Of a stretch of 64,000 nucleotides of DNA, positions 46,924 to 59,080 are shown piece after piece. The first letter of the stretch is position 1, and each line of letters opens with the position of its first letter. Where the stretch lies: NCBI GenBank assembly GCA_002224055.1, contig AZLU01000021.1:266955-330954 (forward strand), in the 5' to 3' direction. The notes beneath the pieces were generated by a model that was given only the letters and a program-made list of their open reading frames with translations, was not told where the DNA came from and ran no database searches. Origin of the DNA: Pezizomycotina sp. ARF18 (taxonomy: Eukaryota > Ascomycota). The translations under genes and the position numbers were made by a program.

Positions 46924-47711
46924 CTACCCCCACTTCGGATTCGTAGCCACACTGGGGACCGCTCTGCGAGCAATAGAGGTAGTAGTAGCTGCTGATATAC
47001 TAGTAGTAGTACCAGCGGCGGGGTCACTGCAGCATCGCCACCAGCATCGCCACCGTCGCCTCCGGTGCTGTTGCCATCAGAACCGGAAACATCACCGCCG
47101 CTACTACCCCCATCGTCGGAACCGGTATCGGAGCCACCTTTAGTACCCGTCGGGGCCGGGCACTTGGTACATCACCGTTGCCGAATTGGTTGAACCGGGA
47201 GCGGTCGGTGCAGGCGCAGCGTCGTCCGTACTGCTGGGTGCAGGCTCCTGCCCGCCGTTGGTCTGACCACCAGCTACGCCGCCAGTCTCGCTTGGCCCTG
47301 CTGGCGGTACATCCGGACCGGTGGGACTGGGAACAGGGACCCCGTAGGAGCTGCCGATGGTTGCTGAGGACCCGCGACTGGTGGTGGCGTGGCAACGCTA
47401 GACGGCGGAGTGCCTTTCTTGCATTCCCCCACTGAGGGCCGGGTCCAGCTCCGTAGTTGGTGCAGTAGAGTGGCTGGTTCGGGTCGCTGCAGCAGGGCAT
47501 GCTACACGTGCACAGAATTCTATTCTCACAGAGTTCATTTTAGTATCTATCGTTCAATCAGCGAGCTGAATCTTGCAGTGAAGGCATTCTTACGTGTAAA
47601 TTCAGCACAAGTTTGACCGGGCGGAGGAACCTGGCGACGAAACACCGGCGTCGCGTGGGTAGTAAGGATAGAACCGAAATTAAAAAGTATGATGGCGGTG
47701 CGAAGCGTCAT
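46924..47711 (-). CDS. Secreted cysteine-rich protein with Pro- and Gly/Ser-rich tail (divergent member D)
   Basis: Exon 1 (47594-47711) encodes MTLRTAIILFNFGSILTTHA, a signal peptide, then TPVFRRQVPPPGQTCAEFT. Its intron starts at GTAAGA four codons after the first cysteine, the same place as in copies A-C. Exon 2 from 47501 gives PCCSDPNQPLYC and TNYGAGPGPQWGEC, that is CC-x8-C-x13-C, close to the CC-x8-C-x12-C of copies A and C; one cysteine of the six is missing. A long Pro/Ala/Thr/Ser region follows (TPPPVAGPQQPSAAPTGS), then an acidic Gly/Ser tract (GSDTGSDDGGSSGGDVSGSD) and TTTSISAATTTSIARRA, ending NPKWG at 46924. The frame breaks near 47425, 47330, 47165 and 47020. I infer a diverged relative of the knottin-like family, not proven. 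Another in-frame ATG lies at 47744. Confidence 0.6.
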
Positions 47712-49024
47712 CCTTGCTGATTTCTTTGTCCGGTGCTTGAGCAAGTCGTTCAGAGAAAATTCGAGCTACAGGGTACTACGACCTTAAGAGGTTTTCAGAG
47801 TGCGACGAGTTTATTAATACTATTGGGAGTTATATAGCTGTCAGCTTGCGTTAAGTGGATACTGATCCTAGCTAATTGACAGATTTCAGGGAAAATGGAG
47901 AATCGACTGGCTTATATACCAAAGGTTTCTGGATTGAGGTCTGGATAAACGTCCGCAATCACTATTTTTAAGTGATCAATGATGGATAATTTCGATTTTT
48001 CTTCTTTCATGATTTCTTTTCCCCTTCTCCCAGTATGCCCAAGTTTCATCATGCAACGCTTCTCCTCGAGAAGCGATACGCTCAAAACCATACAACAAAA
48101 CCTCGAAGTCTATAGCCTGAATAGCACCGACTTTGTACACTCACGGTGATGAGGAATAGTCTTCTTGATAGGTAGACGCCTGGAAAGCGGAGGGGAATAG
48201 GGTCAACATATCGTGGTACTGTACAGAATAGTCAACCGCATGCCAAAACAAAGCTGCCAGCGAGGCTTATACTTCGCGCTTGGTGCCTGTTTATTCTAAT
48301 ATAAAGGAACAAGTACAAACTAGCCGGTATACAAATAGTCCTCTCCAACATGGCGAACTAACACCGAAATAAGAACAGACGGTGGCTGAGCGCTTTTAGA
48401 GCGAAACTAAGCAGAGATTGCAGTACATAGCGGCTAAAGCTTCGGGCGATTCGAAGAGGCTAAATTCAAGTCCTAAAATCTTTTTTTGCCTATATCACGT
48501 ATCTCTTTGCAATGCAATTCCAACAAGGGAAGACGGGGTGATAAAAACAACCTTCCGCCTTTAATCAAAATTTGGCGGCAACTGGATCGCCCTACCGCTC
48601 AGCCTATTAGCCAGTGGTTGTTAAGCTGATGCGATGTTTTCCTTCTTAGTCTCACTACTCGCTTCCTGACGGATGTCACGCGGAGTAGAGACACGGTGGC
48701 CCTCCTCCATAGCCACGTCTCATTTCATGGTGAAGTTTTGAAACCTCGGTTGCTAGGTAATTCTATGCGAAGTAAAAGCTGCTTCGCTTCACGATGAAAT
48801 ATTCAGAAAAAAACAACGTATTCTAGAGCATCAAAATATATAGTATGAATGTATTTATGTTTGTGTACACGTATTAAGGCATTAAACTATATTCTTCTAC
48901 TAAGAATAGTATTATTCCAGGTATTGCTATTATCAGCGTGCATAATACTCCAGTATAAAATATCTTAACTGTACAACTTAGTTTGAAACCGCTTCTGCTT
49001 CCTATCTCCGGTCATGGAACTCCT
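47712..49024. other. Gene-poor interval
   Basis: Promoter side of the cysteine-rich gene at the left. AT-rich, no ORF of note, no recognised gene. Confidence 0.6.
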
Positions 49025-52000
49025 TCACTCATTCTGTCCCTTGTTGCCGAGCTGTAAAGCAAGCTGCCTAATTTGTTCCAAGATCTCTTGATCACGCAAC
49101 GATGCATCCGCTTGCGACTGTACGCTGAGGATCATATCCTTGATGCTCCCAGTCGAAGGAGCTTTGCTAGCCACTTTACCTTGCTGGTACCTGAGAAATC
49201 CCAAAGAGATGTCAGCGTATCGCTGAGCTTTCGCGACGCCGTCGGCGTGTTCGACGACCGCATCGACGATATCGTCCCCAAGCTGTCTCATTTTTGTTGT
49301 CGAGTGTGTCGCAAACTCTATATTAAGGCGTTCCACCTCTTAGCCACATTCTCGGACATCCTAGCATATTCCTCGGTCGCGGCGCGCAATCTCTGGTTTA
49401 GTTTTTCGAAATTGGGCGTTGGCGTTGGGGCCGCTGTACCCAGGTTGGTTCTCGAACGGCGCCATCCGAGCGGTTAAGTGGTCGAGCCACATCCCTACTC
49501 CGCCGAGCCCACTTTTAGCGGCTTCCAGAACATTAAAATAGAGCAAGCTAATTCTCTGGGGCCTTTCGAGAATCTTCTGGTACTCGTTTTGCGATTTATA
49601 GAAATGTATAGCCGCTTCGAGTTTACTCATGAGTCCCTCGATTTTATCAAGTTCAAGACCCTGGGATAATCTGTCAAACCCGGTGACTTCATCTTGAAGG
49701 ATCTCCTCTGCCCATGGATTCTCTGGGCCCATTCAGGTCCGAACTTTCTTGGCTGGTTCTTTGGAGCATCCTCCGAAATAATCTTTGTAGGCATAGTCCT
49801 ATCCAGATGGAATCCACCGGGAGCATTTGCCGGCGCTTGCTCTTGGGTAGGTTCAGTGGTTGGAGCTGTGCTGCCCAGCAGCTCCATAGTTGACTTTTGT
49901 CCTGCTTCGGCGCCTAAATCTTTCGTTGCAGGGATTGGTCCCCTTAATGAGGATTCGTCCTTGAAGAGCTGATGTTCTTTCTCCTCCGTAGATGCAACGA
50001 GGGGCTGTACGGATAACAGAGCGGGCCACTGTTCCAATAAGCTTTGCTGGTCAGTAGCATCCTTTTTATGGTCGTATTCGTTCTTTAACATTCTCGGCTG
50101 AGTTTGGAGCAGCTCCTCGTTGGCAATGCCTTCCGTAGTCTTCTGCTTATAGGGCACCTGCTTGATCGCATTCTTCGCCGGCCGTGGGCGGTATTGCTTT
50201 GTAGGAGGATTGTAATGATACTGCAGCTTTTCCTCAACGTAACTTTCGGGCTTAGGATTGGGAGTTCTCCTGTTGACCGTGATCCAGTCTAAACCATCCA
50301 AACGTAAATTCTTTCTAACATTTATTTCCTTTTCGGCGGCTTCCTGAGTGGCGCCGAGGTTGACTCAACAGGTTCTTGTTCTGGGTCCCGCTCATCTTTC
50401 AGACCACTGGATTCTTCCGTTTCCCGAATTGGTTCAGATAACTCGTATTCATTCTCACCGTGCTTCTGTTCGATGAACGGCTCTCCGGGTATTCCAGTAT
50501 CAATATCTTCCGCCTTTGTACTCTGTGATTCCTCGTAAGCCGCTGGCTCCGTTTCAGGATCACGGAATGTCTGTTCTCTCTCCCAATTGGCGAATGCCAT
50601 AGCTCGAGGAGCTACGATCTCGCCGTGGCAGCATTGGCATTCTTTGTCTTGGATTTTTTCTTCTTGTTCTTGTTCTTGTTCTTGCTGGATTTCTTGTTCT
50701 CGATCTTTTTCTCTTCCAGCGGCTGTGTCTCCGATTGGACCGCTTCCTTCGGTTCAACAATGACTGGTTGGGCTTCCTCCTGATGATGTTCTACTTCTTC
50801 CAGAGGCTTCCGGCAGGCTTGACAACCGCTATATCAGACTGCTCGAGGTCACCTTTTATGGATGGCTCTAGTTCGTCTAAATTTCTCTCGGCGTTTCCCT
50901 CCTCGTTAGGTTCAACTGCGATCTTCTCCACTGTTTCAACATCTCCCGCTACGGGATCTAATGGCTCTTTTGTGTCTTTCCTTTCCGACTTCTGTTCTTC
51001 TTTGATGCTTTCTTTTCTTAGCTACCTTCCCTTCTGTCTTTGAGGTCTCTTCCTCCTGCTTGGCTCTTTCTTGCTCTTCCTCTTGCTTCGCTCTCTCTTG
51101 GTCTTCCCTGAATTTTCGTGCTAGCCTCTCAGCAATTGGCCCCCCTTTCTTAGGAGGCTTTTGGACTTCCTCGGAGGGCCGTTTAACTTTCTCGGGAGCC
51201 GGTTGAATGATATTCCCCGTTTTTAAGTTGTGAATATTACCCTCACTATCAGAATAATCATATATTGGGTCGTACCCATCAGATTTCCAGTCGTATACGG
51301 CGTCAGGCTCTTCTGCTACAGTCTTGGTTTTCGAGCCGTCGCTTTCGGGGTCGCCTTTTCCTTTTGAGGATCGACGAACTTGCAAATCGATATCTCCTAA
51401 TGCCCCTAGTTTTGAAGAGACATCGGTTGCATCTGGCCTAGAGCCTAGGGTTGGTGCCTTCTGAACGAGGGACTTTTCCTCCTCGGTTGCGAGATCCTTT
51501 AGCTGCGGGAGTATGTCTTTTGTGTCCGGTATAGTGAGTAAAGCAGGCGCATTCGCGTCGCTGCTCAGTTTGGCAGATTTGAATTCCTTCATTGCCTGGG
51601 AAAGCTGCTTGTCGTTCCCGCATAGTACCACCCCGGAAGCAACTAGCTTTTCCAGCCCCGCAAGCGCTTGAGAAGTCTCAGCTTCTTCCCGCAAAAACGG
51701 GAGCTGAGCGGACAGGATGGTGAGGTGTCTTTTCGTTGCCAAGAAGTAGCGTTGGGCAACCACTTTCTCTTTCAGCCCAATTCTTTCGGGGGCTTGACTG
51801 GCTTGTTCGAGGTCCTTGATATGCTTGGTAGCCTTCGAAGCTTCTTCTCTCATACGTTTACCGAGCTCTTGTATATACTTTTCTTTAACGCTTGCCAATT
51901 CTTGTGGTTCTGGTGAAGAGTGTCCCGGATTTTTTCGAATCGCGTATCGTTTTCCCATAGTTCCGAGTATAGTTTACGTGAGTTTTCATGAGACTGGTAA

Positions 52001-53321
52001 TTCCCTTATGGAGCTGGCGTACGATGGGGAGTCGAGGATTGATACATCACCTTCCGGAAAGGCTTTCTCTAGGTCATTCAGCTTTTGGAATATCTTGAGC
52101 TGTTCTGTAATGGTAAGCTTTGCTATTTCTTCGGTCGCGGTATACAAGGCTTTGTGATCTTGAATGTCAAGCAGCGACCAGCTGAGGGGCTTATATGGAT
52201 TCGTAGATATTTTATCCCGCTGGAGTCCGGAGTTTCTCCAATAGGCGAGCACTTCCTCAAGTCTCTGAACGTCTCGACGTATCCCGTAAGTCCAAGCTTG
52301 GCATCTCTGGCTCCGAAGGCAAATTTACTTTTCGCGAATACGGAGTTTATTTCTCCATTCTCCGTTCGAAGATTTTCCGGTGGATTGCGATCTGGGACTT
52401 TTGTCTGAGCATGAGGATGTAAAGTTTATGCAGAGATTTTCGAGCTTCTGAGAGTGAGTGAAAGTTGATACCCAGGACAGATATACTATCCGCTTGCTTC
52501 CGTCGGTCCATCTCTGCCACGATTTCTTCCATTACAGTATCGAATCCTTTGAGATCGCGGTCATTACCTGTACGAAGGTCTCATACTCTGGTGGACATGG
52601 TTCATTCTCGCCCTGATCCCGAGAGATCGTGTCCGCAACAGAGTTCCCAGTAAGGTCGCCTAATTTAGTTATCTCCCTCAAGAAGACCTCGACAAAATAA
52701 TGGAAATGCTCCTTCGTAGACTCGACGGAATTTGTGATAGTGGACTCTATTTGGGACGCAAATGCGTTTATCTGGCTTTTGATGTCCCAGGATCGGGTTT
52801 GTTCATATTTGGACACCGATTCTAGCCATTGAACCATTTCGGCAATGTGCCCCACGACGTCTCGTAAGCGTCGCCGATCGGAAAAAGGCCTTGCGTGTGC
52901 TCATCGCTGTTCGACTTTGAATCGAATAAATCATCAAGAGCTTTTCTGAAGAGTGCTAGATGTCTCTCCGAGGCCTTCTGTAATGCTGGCCCACGTCTCT
53001 GTCACCCTTCCTCTGCGCTTCTAGCTGGTGTCCCGGACTTCCCGTGATGAGTTTTTCCATTTTAGCTTGGAAGCTTTCAGTGACCTGTTTGTAGGAGGTA
53101 TCTAAGCGATCTGTCCGATCGGAAATCGACTTGTACATGCCCTCCAAACGCGACTTTTGCCTATCGAGATCAGCTATTATAGCTGCGTCATTCGTTTTCG
53201 TCTCTTCCTGGCCGTTGTTGAGGTCTTCGAGCCCCGAATTATCTTTCGGGTTAGTAGGCGGCGGTGCCGCCAAGCACCTGCTCGCCAGAGATGCTACAGA
53301 AATTATCGTAAACAACTTCAT
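49025..53321 (-). CDS. Very long secreted coiled-coil protein (frameshifted)
   Basis: ATG 53321 begins signal peptide MKLFTIISVASLASRCLA, then APPPTNPKDNSGLED. About 1,400 codons of coding-like sequence follow on this strand with no clear intron. N-terminal third: amphipathic helices (AIIADLDRQKSRLEGMYKSI; MVQWLESVSKYEQTRSWDIK; ALYTATEEIAKLTITEQLKI). Middle: the longest open segment, 51958-50936, with EKYIQELGKRMREEASKATK and LTILSAQLPFLREEAETSQA, then a disordered Lys/Glu-rich part with ERAKQEEEQERAKQEEE and many KK/KR pairs. C-terminal third: Pro/Gln/Glu-rich linker, then helices TDYPRVLNLIK, LEAAIHFYKSQNEYQKILER and EQIRQLALQLGNK, ending at 49025. The frame changes about nine times, yet composition is continuous. 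No known family recognised. It could be two adjacent genes, but I saw no second signal peptide or gap. Confidence 0.55.
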
Positions 53322-55745
53322 CGCCGTTTTTTGCTCTAAAAGAAGGTAAAATCTTAGAATCCCAGACCTCCGTGTTGCATGAAGTGTTCTCAGTGAGGTG
53401 TTGAGCGAGCTTCGAAGCATTATTATATAATTAAGGCGATATATGTTTGTCTCATTTTCACCTTCCAGGCCTCAACCCTTCAGAAACAAACCCATTAATC
53501 ACTGAAACATTCTATTCGATGTCACCCGGGTTCTAGCTCTGCTTAATCTAAACATTGTTTATGAGGTTGTTTCTCATTATTTAGCAGTATATTCAGAGGT
53601 GAGACATTGAAAATATCTTCAACATCCGGCTCCCTCTCTCGCTTTTTTTTTTTTTTTTTTTTTTTGTTTCTTTCCCTTCTTCCTTTTTTCGAGTTTCAGA
53701 GTATACGTAAGTAGAATGCATTTTTATAGCGTCTAAAAACCCTTATTTCATGATTTTCGATCTGGACCCCGAACCTATAACCAGGATACAAAGACTGCAA
53801 CTTGAAGTGAATGGCCTGACAGTCATGATATCATGAACCCACAACGTTGGAAGTTCCTATAAATACGAAACGTTGACGTATTTTGCATCACCCCGTTAAT
53901 ACGCGCTTGCCGACTACTGGCCTTTGATTGGGTCTAGCGCCGTCAAAGATCCATCCATGTTTGAGCCATTGGAGGCTTGGGGGGGCTTGCTCCCTCGCAG
54001 CGTCTTGTTCCGTATCAATAAGAAGGTGATCTATACCGACTTCCAAATGAAGGACAAGATTTGCAAATCGATACTTTTGCGAATGAAAAAAATTTTTTTT
54101 TCCTTTTCTCCTGGCTGGTGAACTGTAAACCGTGAAAATTTCGAAAATAGGGGCCACCAAGGAGCATTTTCCCCATCGCGTAAAGAATAAAAGACACAAT
54201 TGACCCGTGCTTTTTAGCTTGCGCGATTTCCTGGCTTTGGCTTTGTTCGCTTGTGTAAGAGAGGCAAACTCTCAGCTCCAATCCTTAAATGACCGCGTCT
54301 GGGGTACTTGGGAGAGTCCTGGAACATGCGGACATATATATGTAGAAGCATGTAAATTGATCAAACCCGAGTAACCCACAACGTGAAACAGAGACAATAA
54401 CAAAATAGCGAGAACGGTAATTTGAGCGGGAGTGAGCGGGGCTTTTTGCAGAGAGGGGCGGAAGAGTAGTGGGCCCATATTGGCCCCAAAGCAAAAGGAA
54501 AAAAAAAAAGAGGCAGAGCAAGACAATGCAAAGGGGAAAGTGGCATGCTGCTCGAAGGCATGCAAGGCGAATATACTGGGTAAGGGATTCTCGCGAAGGG
54601 GGTTACGATATAGTTACCTCTTCATTCGTACCATTCTATATACTTTCATTATTACCTATACATTGCGTGATTTAATGGATCATCCTACAACAAACCTATG
54701 TTTGTTTTCGTACTAGCTCTTATACCCCACAAAACGGTGGAATAATATATCAAAAAAAAAAGTCCCCCCTACATCCAGTGATGTACCTCGAGGATCACTG
54801 GGCGGCTTTTTGCCAGGTAAATAGTAATGTGCCGCTCAAACTTTTCAAAACGTTCAAGTCCATGTTTGCTGGATAAAATTTTTTTCTGATCGTCTACTTT
54901 CTTTTTAAAACCAGAGGCCACCCCCGTTTTATTTTTCCGTTGTCTGTAAGATAGATCATCTCAATAACGGATGAAAATAAGTACCGACGAGTTCCTTCGT
55001 TTCCAGAGTATTCGAATCCAGACGAAAAAGGGGCTTGATATCGCAGCCAGAGGGACGAGATCTCAGCCTTACCAGCAGTGCCACCACACAGGTTACCCTT
55101 ATCGCTAAAACTACATTACATATACTTTCGTTTTAACATCGACGATCACTCCTCGTCTTTACGAATTGCTTTCTTTTAACAGTATTCTGTATATTATACC
55201 TTACCTATAATACGGTACCATGTTCTCAAAAACGATATATTGCCCGTATGTGGCTGCTCCTTCTCCGCCGCCCTGAACCTCAGGGATAAGTCCGTAGAGA
55301 GCGACGACGACGATATTGCGCGCACCACCCGCTATTAGATAACTACGTTTACGATTCGAGGATCCTACCAGAGGAGCAGACGAGGGCATGCATATCTTTC
55401 TTCCCCTGAAATCACAAAATATACACCCCTACGTGTACGATAATCATGTAGTTCCTGAATGTATAATTTAACATTATATACTCGATACCCATGTTTTTTT
55501 TTTTTTTTTTTTTTTTTTTTCCATTAATGTTCTTGATTTACAATGGCGCGGAGCCGGTCGCGGAGCCGGTCCACTACTTTTCATTTACATATACTCATAC
55601 TGGCGCGGGCTTTGTTTCTTGCTTGAAATTTTCTAGTGGTTGGAACGCATGGTTATTCTCGAGAAAACCAAACGTAAGTTTTTTTTTTCCATTTCATTTA
55701 TGCCTCGTTTAATGTGCACTGGTTCTGACGGGAATTTTCGCTCCT
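53322..55745. other. Long gene-poor interval rich in T- and A-runs
   Basis: T-runs at about 53643-53665 and 55495-55520, with shorter A-runs near 54500 and 54752. The minus ORF 54272-54565 is hydrophobic but unsupported. The right end may hold the first exon of the F-box gene: a segment ending at a GTAAGT donor about 55673. Confidence 0.5.
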
Positions 55746-56743
55746 AGAGATGATTCGATAACAATTTCTCCGGCCGCATCACCCGTTCCGTCATCATACG
55801 AAGTCTCGATACCCTTACTTCCGGCGAAACACGCACGGTTGTAGCGTACGGCGGCGCCGACGATTCGAACATCGCCCTGCCGTTGCACGCGGCATGCCTG
55901 GAGATCCTCTCCCAGGCCATCGATGTGAACGTCCGGCGTGCTTCATACGGCGAGGAGCGACGGATAACGTCTCTAAAGGCGTTCGTGGACGCCGTCCAGC
56001 AGCGCCGCTACGAAAACAAGGCCGAGAGGGACAGGCTTATGGAAAAGGTACAGCTTGGGATGGAAATGGCCGGTGGAGCGTTTGGCGCCGCGGGAGGAAT
56101 CGATTGGGAGAGCCACAGGTATTACGGCGCCAGACAGTTCTGGGGAGATGGCTGGCAAGAAGAAGCAGGATGGGAGGTGAGGCAATTTTCATTTTTGCGA
56201 TTTTTCTCCAAATCGTAGAACAATTTTGCGCTAATGAAAATGACTCGGGAATTGTTTTTGCAGTGGCTGTGTTCTGACCCCGGTGCTATCCCTTCGTTGA
56301 CGAAATACGTCGTCTCGCTCATTCAATATGATGAGATCCCGTTACAATTAGAACAGCCTGCCGCGCTTTCGAAGCATCCATCGCCATTTCCTCTATCGCG
56401 ATAGAGACTCTTCCGGAGCCAGCGCTGGCTGCGATCGTCTCGTATCTTTCCGTCCCGCCCTCGCTCGGTTACGCTGCTGCAGCAGCACGCTCGCCGCCCG
56501 CGTTCGCCTCGGTCAGTGGTTCTGGCGTCGCAGGATCTTAGAAGGCCGCCTTGTGCCCGGACTTTGGGATCTCTGCGAGGTTGGCATGCGCTGGTCAGAC
56601 GTTATGGCGTGGGACTGGAAGGGCCTCGGTCGCAAGCTGATCGATGAGATGGACCTCATCGAAGAAGGGAAGGCATCGAATCCGTGCCATTGGGCTTGAG
56701 GAATCGAAGGAGAATCTGGAAGCTTGTCGATTTGCTAGGATAA
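55746..56743 (+). CDS. Fungal F-box-type protein (frameshifted, 5' exon uncertain)
   Basis: Resembles ascomycete F-box proteins, adaptors for SCF ubiquitin ligases. Visible order: DNNFSGRITRSVIIRSLDTL, then DDSNIALPLHAACLEIL, the usual LPLHxxCxEIL block. A helical part (RRYENKAERDRLMEKVQLGM) is followed by GGIDWESHRYYGARQFWGDG. Intron 56177-56263 (GTGAGG...CAG) leads into EWLCSDPGAIPSLTKYV. After a shift, IETLPEPALAAIVSYLSVPP reads as the F-box helix. After another, GQWFWRRRILEGRL and MAWDWKGLGRKLIDEMDL. The final frame ends PLGLRNRRRIWKLVDLLG at 56743, the common ending of this group. Three shifts (about 56370, 56500, 56660). The true start is upstream and was not determined; I placed the left edge at a probable acceptor (CCTAG). 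Target substrates are unknown. Confidence 0.65.
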
Positions 56744-59080
56744 ACCTGCCAAAACAGGACGCGCCTGGTGCAAAAAAAATTTTTTTTTTCTCTCAATTCA
56801 TTTTCAATACGAAAACAACTCGGTCTGATCAACCACTACGGTGGCGACAACACAACATCCAGAACAAATACGACAACGTACAAACAAGGAAGAAACGCAT
56901 TATTGGTCGGAGTCTTTTTTTTTTTTTTTTTTTCTTTTTGCGTCAAAGGATTTTCGTACTTTGGGTCTCGATTTTTTTTCAACAAAAAAAAAAAGTTTTA
57001 ACATGGTTTCTTCTTTCTTTTCTTCGAACGGCGAGCAGCGAGTAACAAACATGCATAAGATACCAGAGATCAAAAAAAGTTATTTCAATTTTCTCTTCTT
57101 TGCTCCTCAGGCTTCAACGAATTGTACAATAAATTTGCAAATCCTCACCATACATGTTGCCATTACGCATCTGCAAAAATGGCTGGCTTAAAAGCAGCCC
57201 CCAAACCCAATCCTTGGGATGCGCCTGGGCCCCCTCCTTGTCCTTGAAGACGGACCACCCCTCCGTCTAGCTCTGAACAGGGCTGTCTCCTTCCCGCAAA
57301 AAAATGTGTGAATTTTTCAATTTTATGTACCGAGTATGAAAAAAAAAAAAAAAAAATTAAAATAAAATAAAGGAAAATTTTGTCAACCACTTTAACGCCT
57401 TAGATTTCTCCCTAATCGAGCAGTATCCAATCAGGCGGAATCAAAGCAAAGGACAAAAAAAAGCAAAACAAAAAAAAAGCTATTCAACAGAAAAAAAAAA
57501 AAAAAAAACCTTTTACATTTGATCAACTTCACGCCGAAAGGGTATACAGAAATAGATTCTTGCCAAAAAAAAAACGCTAGGATTGTTTTGCATACGAATC
57601 CTTTTGCTGCCCTGCATTTCTATACCTTTTTTCGTAAATTGAAATTTTTTTTCTGGACGAAAAGGCAAAGACAGTCCTCGGCGTTCGTAGGCTTTCTAAC
57701 CTCAACAGGTCTAGCTAGACCTACAGAGTAATGTACTTTTCCTGTTGTACCCGAGGTTACTCTCGGCACCTGCCGATATACACCCCCTAATACGCAAATA
57801 AACTAACTACCTGACTTTTTCTCACCTCGTAAACCTGATTTTCTTTTTTTTGTTGTGTTTTTTCCCTTTACGAATCGATATACGATATACTCAGCTCAGC
57901 TCATTAGACAAAAAATACATCGATGCTCGATCGCGCTATACTAAGCACGGCAACCTAAGTCTTCTTTTTTTTCTTCTCTCTGCTCTTTTAGCCCGTGTCG
58001 GTGTTTTAATCCCCAATCCCGTCGCCAAGACTTGCCTGGTTTACTCTGCGTTTTCGGTTGCCGGATAAACTCACCGGTCAAACAAACATCACTCTTCATT
58101 CGTGCCCAAAGAGACCAGAGACAGGAAATATGAGAATACAATGCTATTGTAGACCATAACATTCCTTTATAAAAAATATAAAGTTTTCGCATTTACATGA
58201 ATACTCGTGCGGGGCAATATCGTCGTTGAGCTATTGCAAATTCGCCTTTGAGGAATGAAATGAAATGGTGATCAAAGATCATAATGGTATAGTATGCAAG
58301 TGGTCTGTTTATGAGCCTGTCATCTTTCCTCAGATTGATAACGTTGACATCTAGTGCGATCATATTGTCGATTCTGGTAAGAAGTAACCCTCATCAACGC
58401 CTTGAGACACTAGCAGACATTATCTAAGGCTACAGCAGATGACTATTGTGCTCTCGTGATGGTTGATGCAGGCGTTCTTTTTACGAAATCGCGCAGTACG
58501 AACCTGCTAGCCTTCTATAATATAACCGTAAATAATCAACTTCATGAACGAACATACTGCCGTTATAGCAAGCCTTTTAAGGATCTCCCGTACGGGAAGT
58601 TCACAATTCAATTCAATTCAATTCAATTCAATTCAATTTGAATCGTACTGGTAGTTTGCCTTGGAGGAAGATATTTAGTAAAGTAGCTATTTAAGTCATC
58701 GTCTTCGCGTCAATAAATCGCTTTTACCAACCAAGGTACCCCGAATCAACCGATTTACCGCCAGAGCAGGGCAATGGAAGCGCCAGTTAAACGCGAGCGG
58801 CCCCGATATCAAGCTTGAATATCTTTTTTTTTTTTTTTTTTTTTTTTGGTGGCTGGATTTTGATTTGGGCTGATTTAAGCTTTCGTTACCCGTCCTATGC
58901 GGGTCGAAGTGTGGGGGAAAGGTAGGACCTCGCCCGATCGAGATACCCTCACCTAAGGAGAACATCACCCAACATCAAAGAAAAGCAAAACTTCCAATAT
59001 AACGTGATTTATTCAATCTATTTCTGTAACATTTAACGTGAACTTAATAGAAAAAAAAAAAAAAAAAAAGAAATACAAAA
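56744..59080. other. Gene-poor interval with many homopolymers
   Basis: Runs of A or T of 10-24 bases near 56777, 56918, 57340, 57490, 58827 and 59050, and an ATTCA microsatellite at 58605-58638. ORFs here are mostly poly-Phe or poly-Lys reading frames through these runs. No gene I can support. Confidence 0.6.
58605..58638. repeat. (AATTC)n microsatellite, nearly seven copies
   Basis: Perfect 5-base repeat, AATTC, running to TTTGAATCG at the right edge. No flanking gene. Confidence 0.9.

Noticed and set aside
47178-47435. Plus-strand Trp/Arg-rich ORF over the cysteine-rich gene
   Set aside because: Antisense shadow of the Pro/Ala/Thr-rich coding region of gene D.
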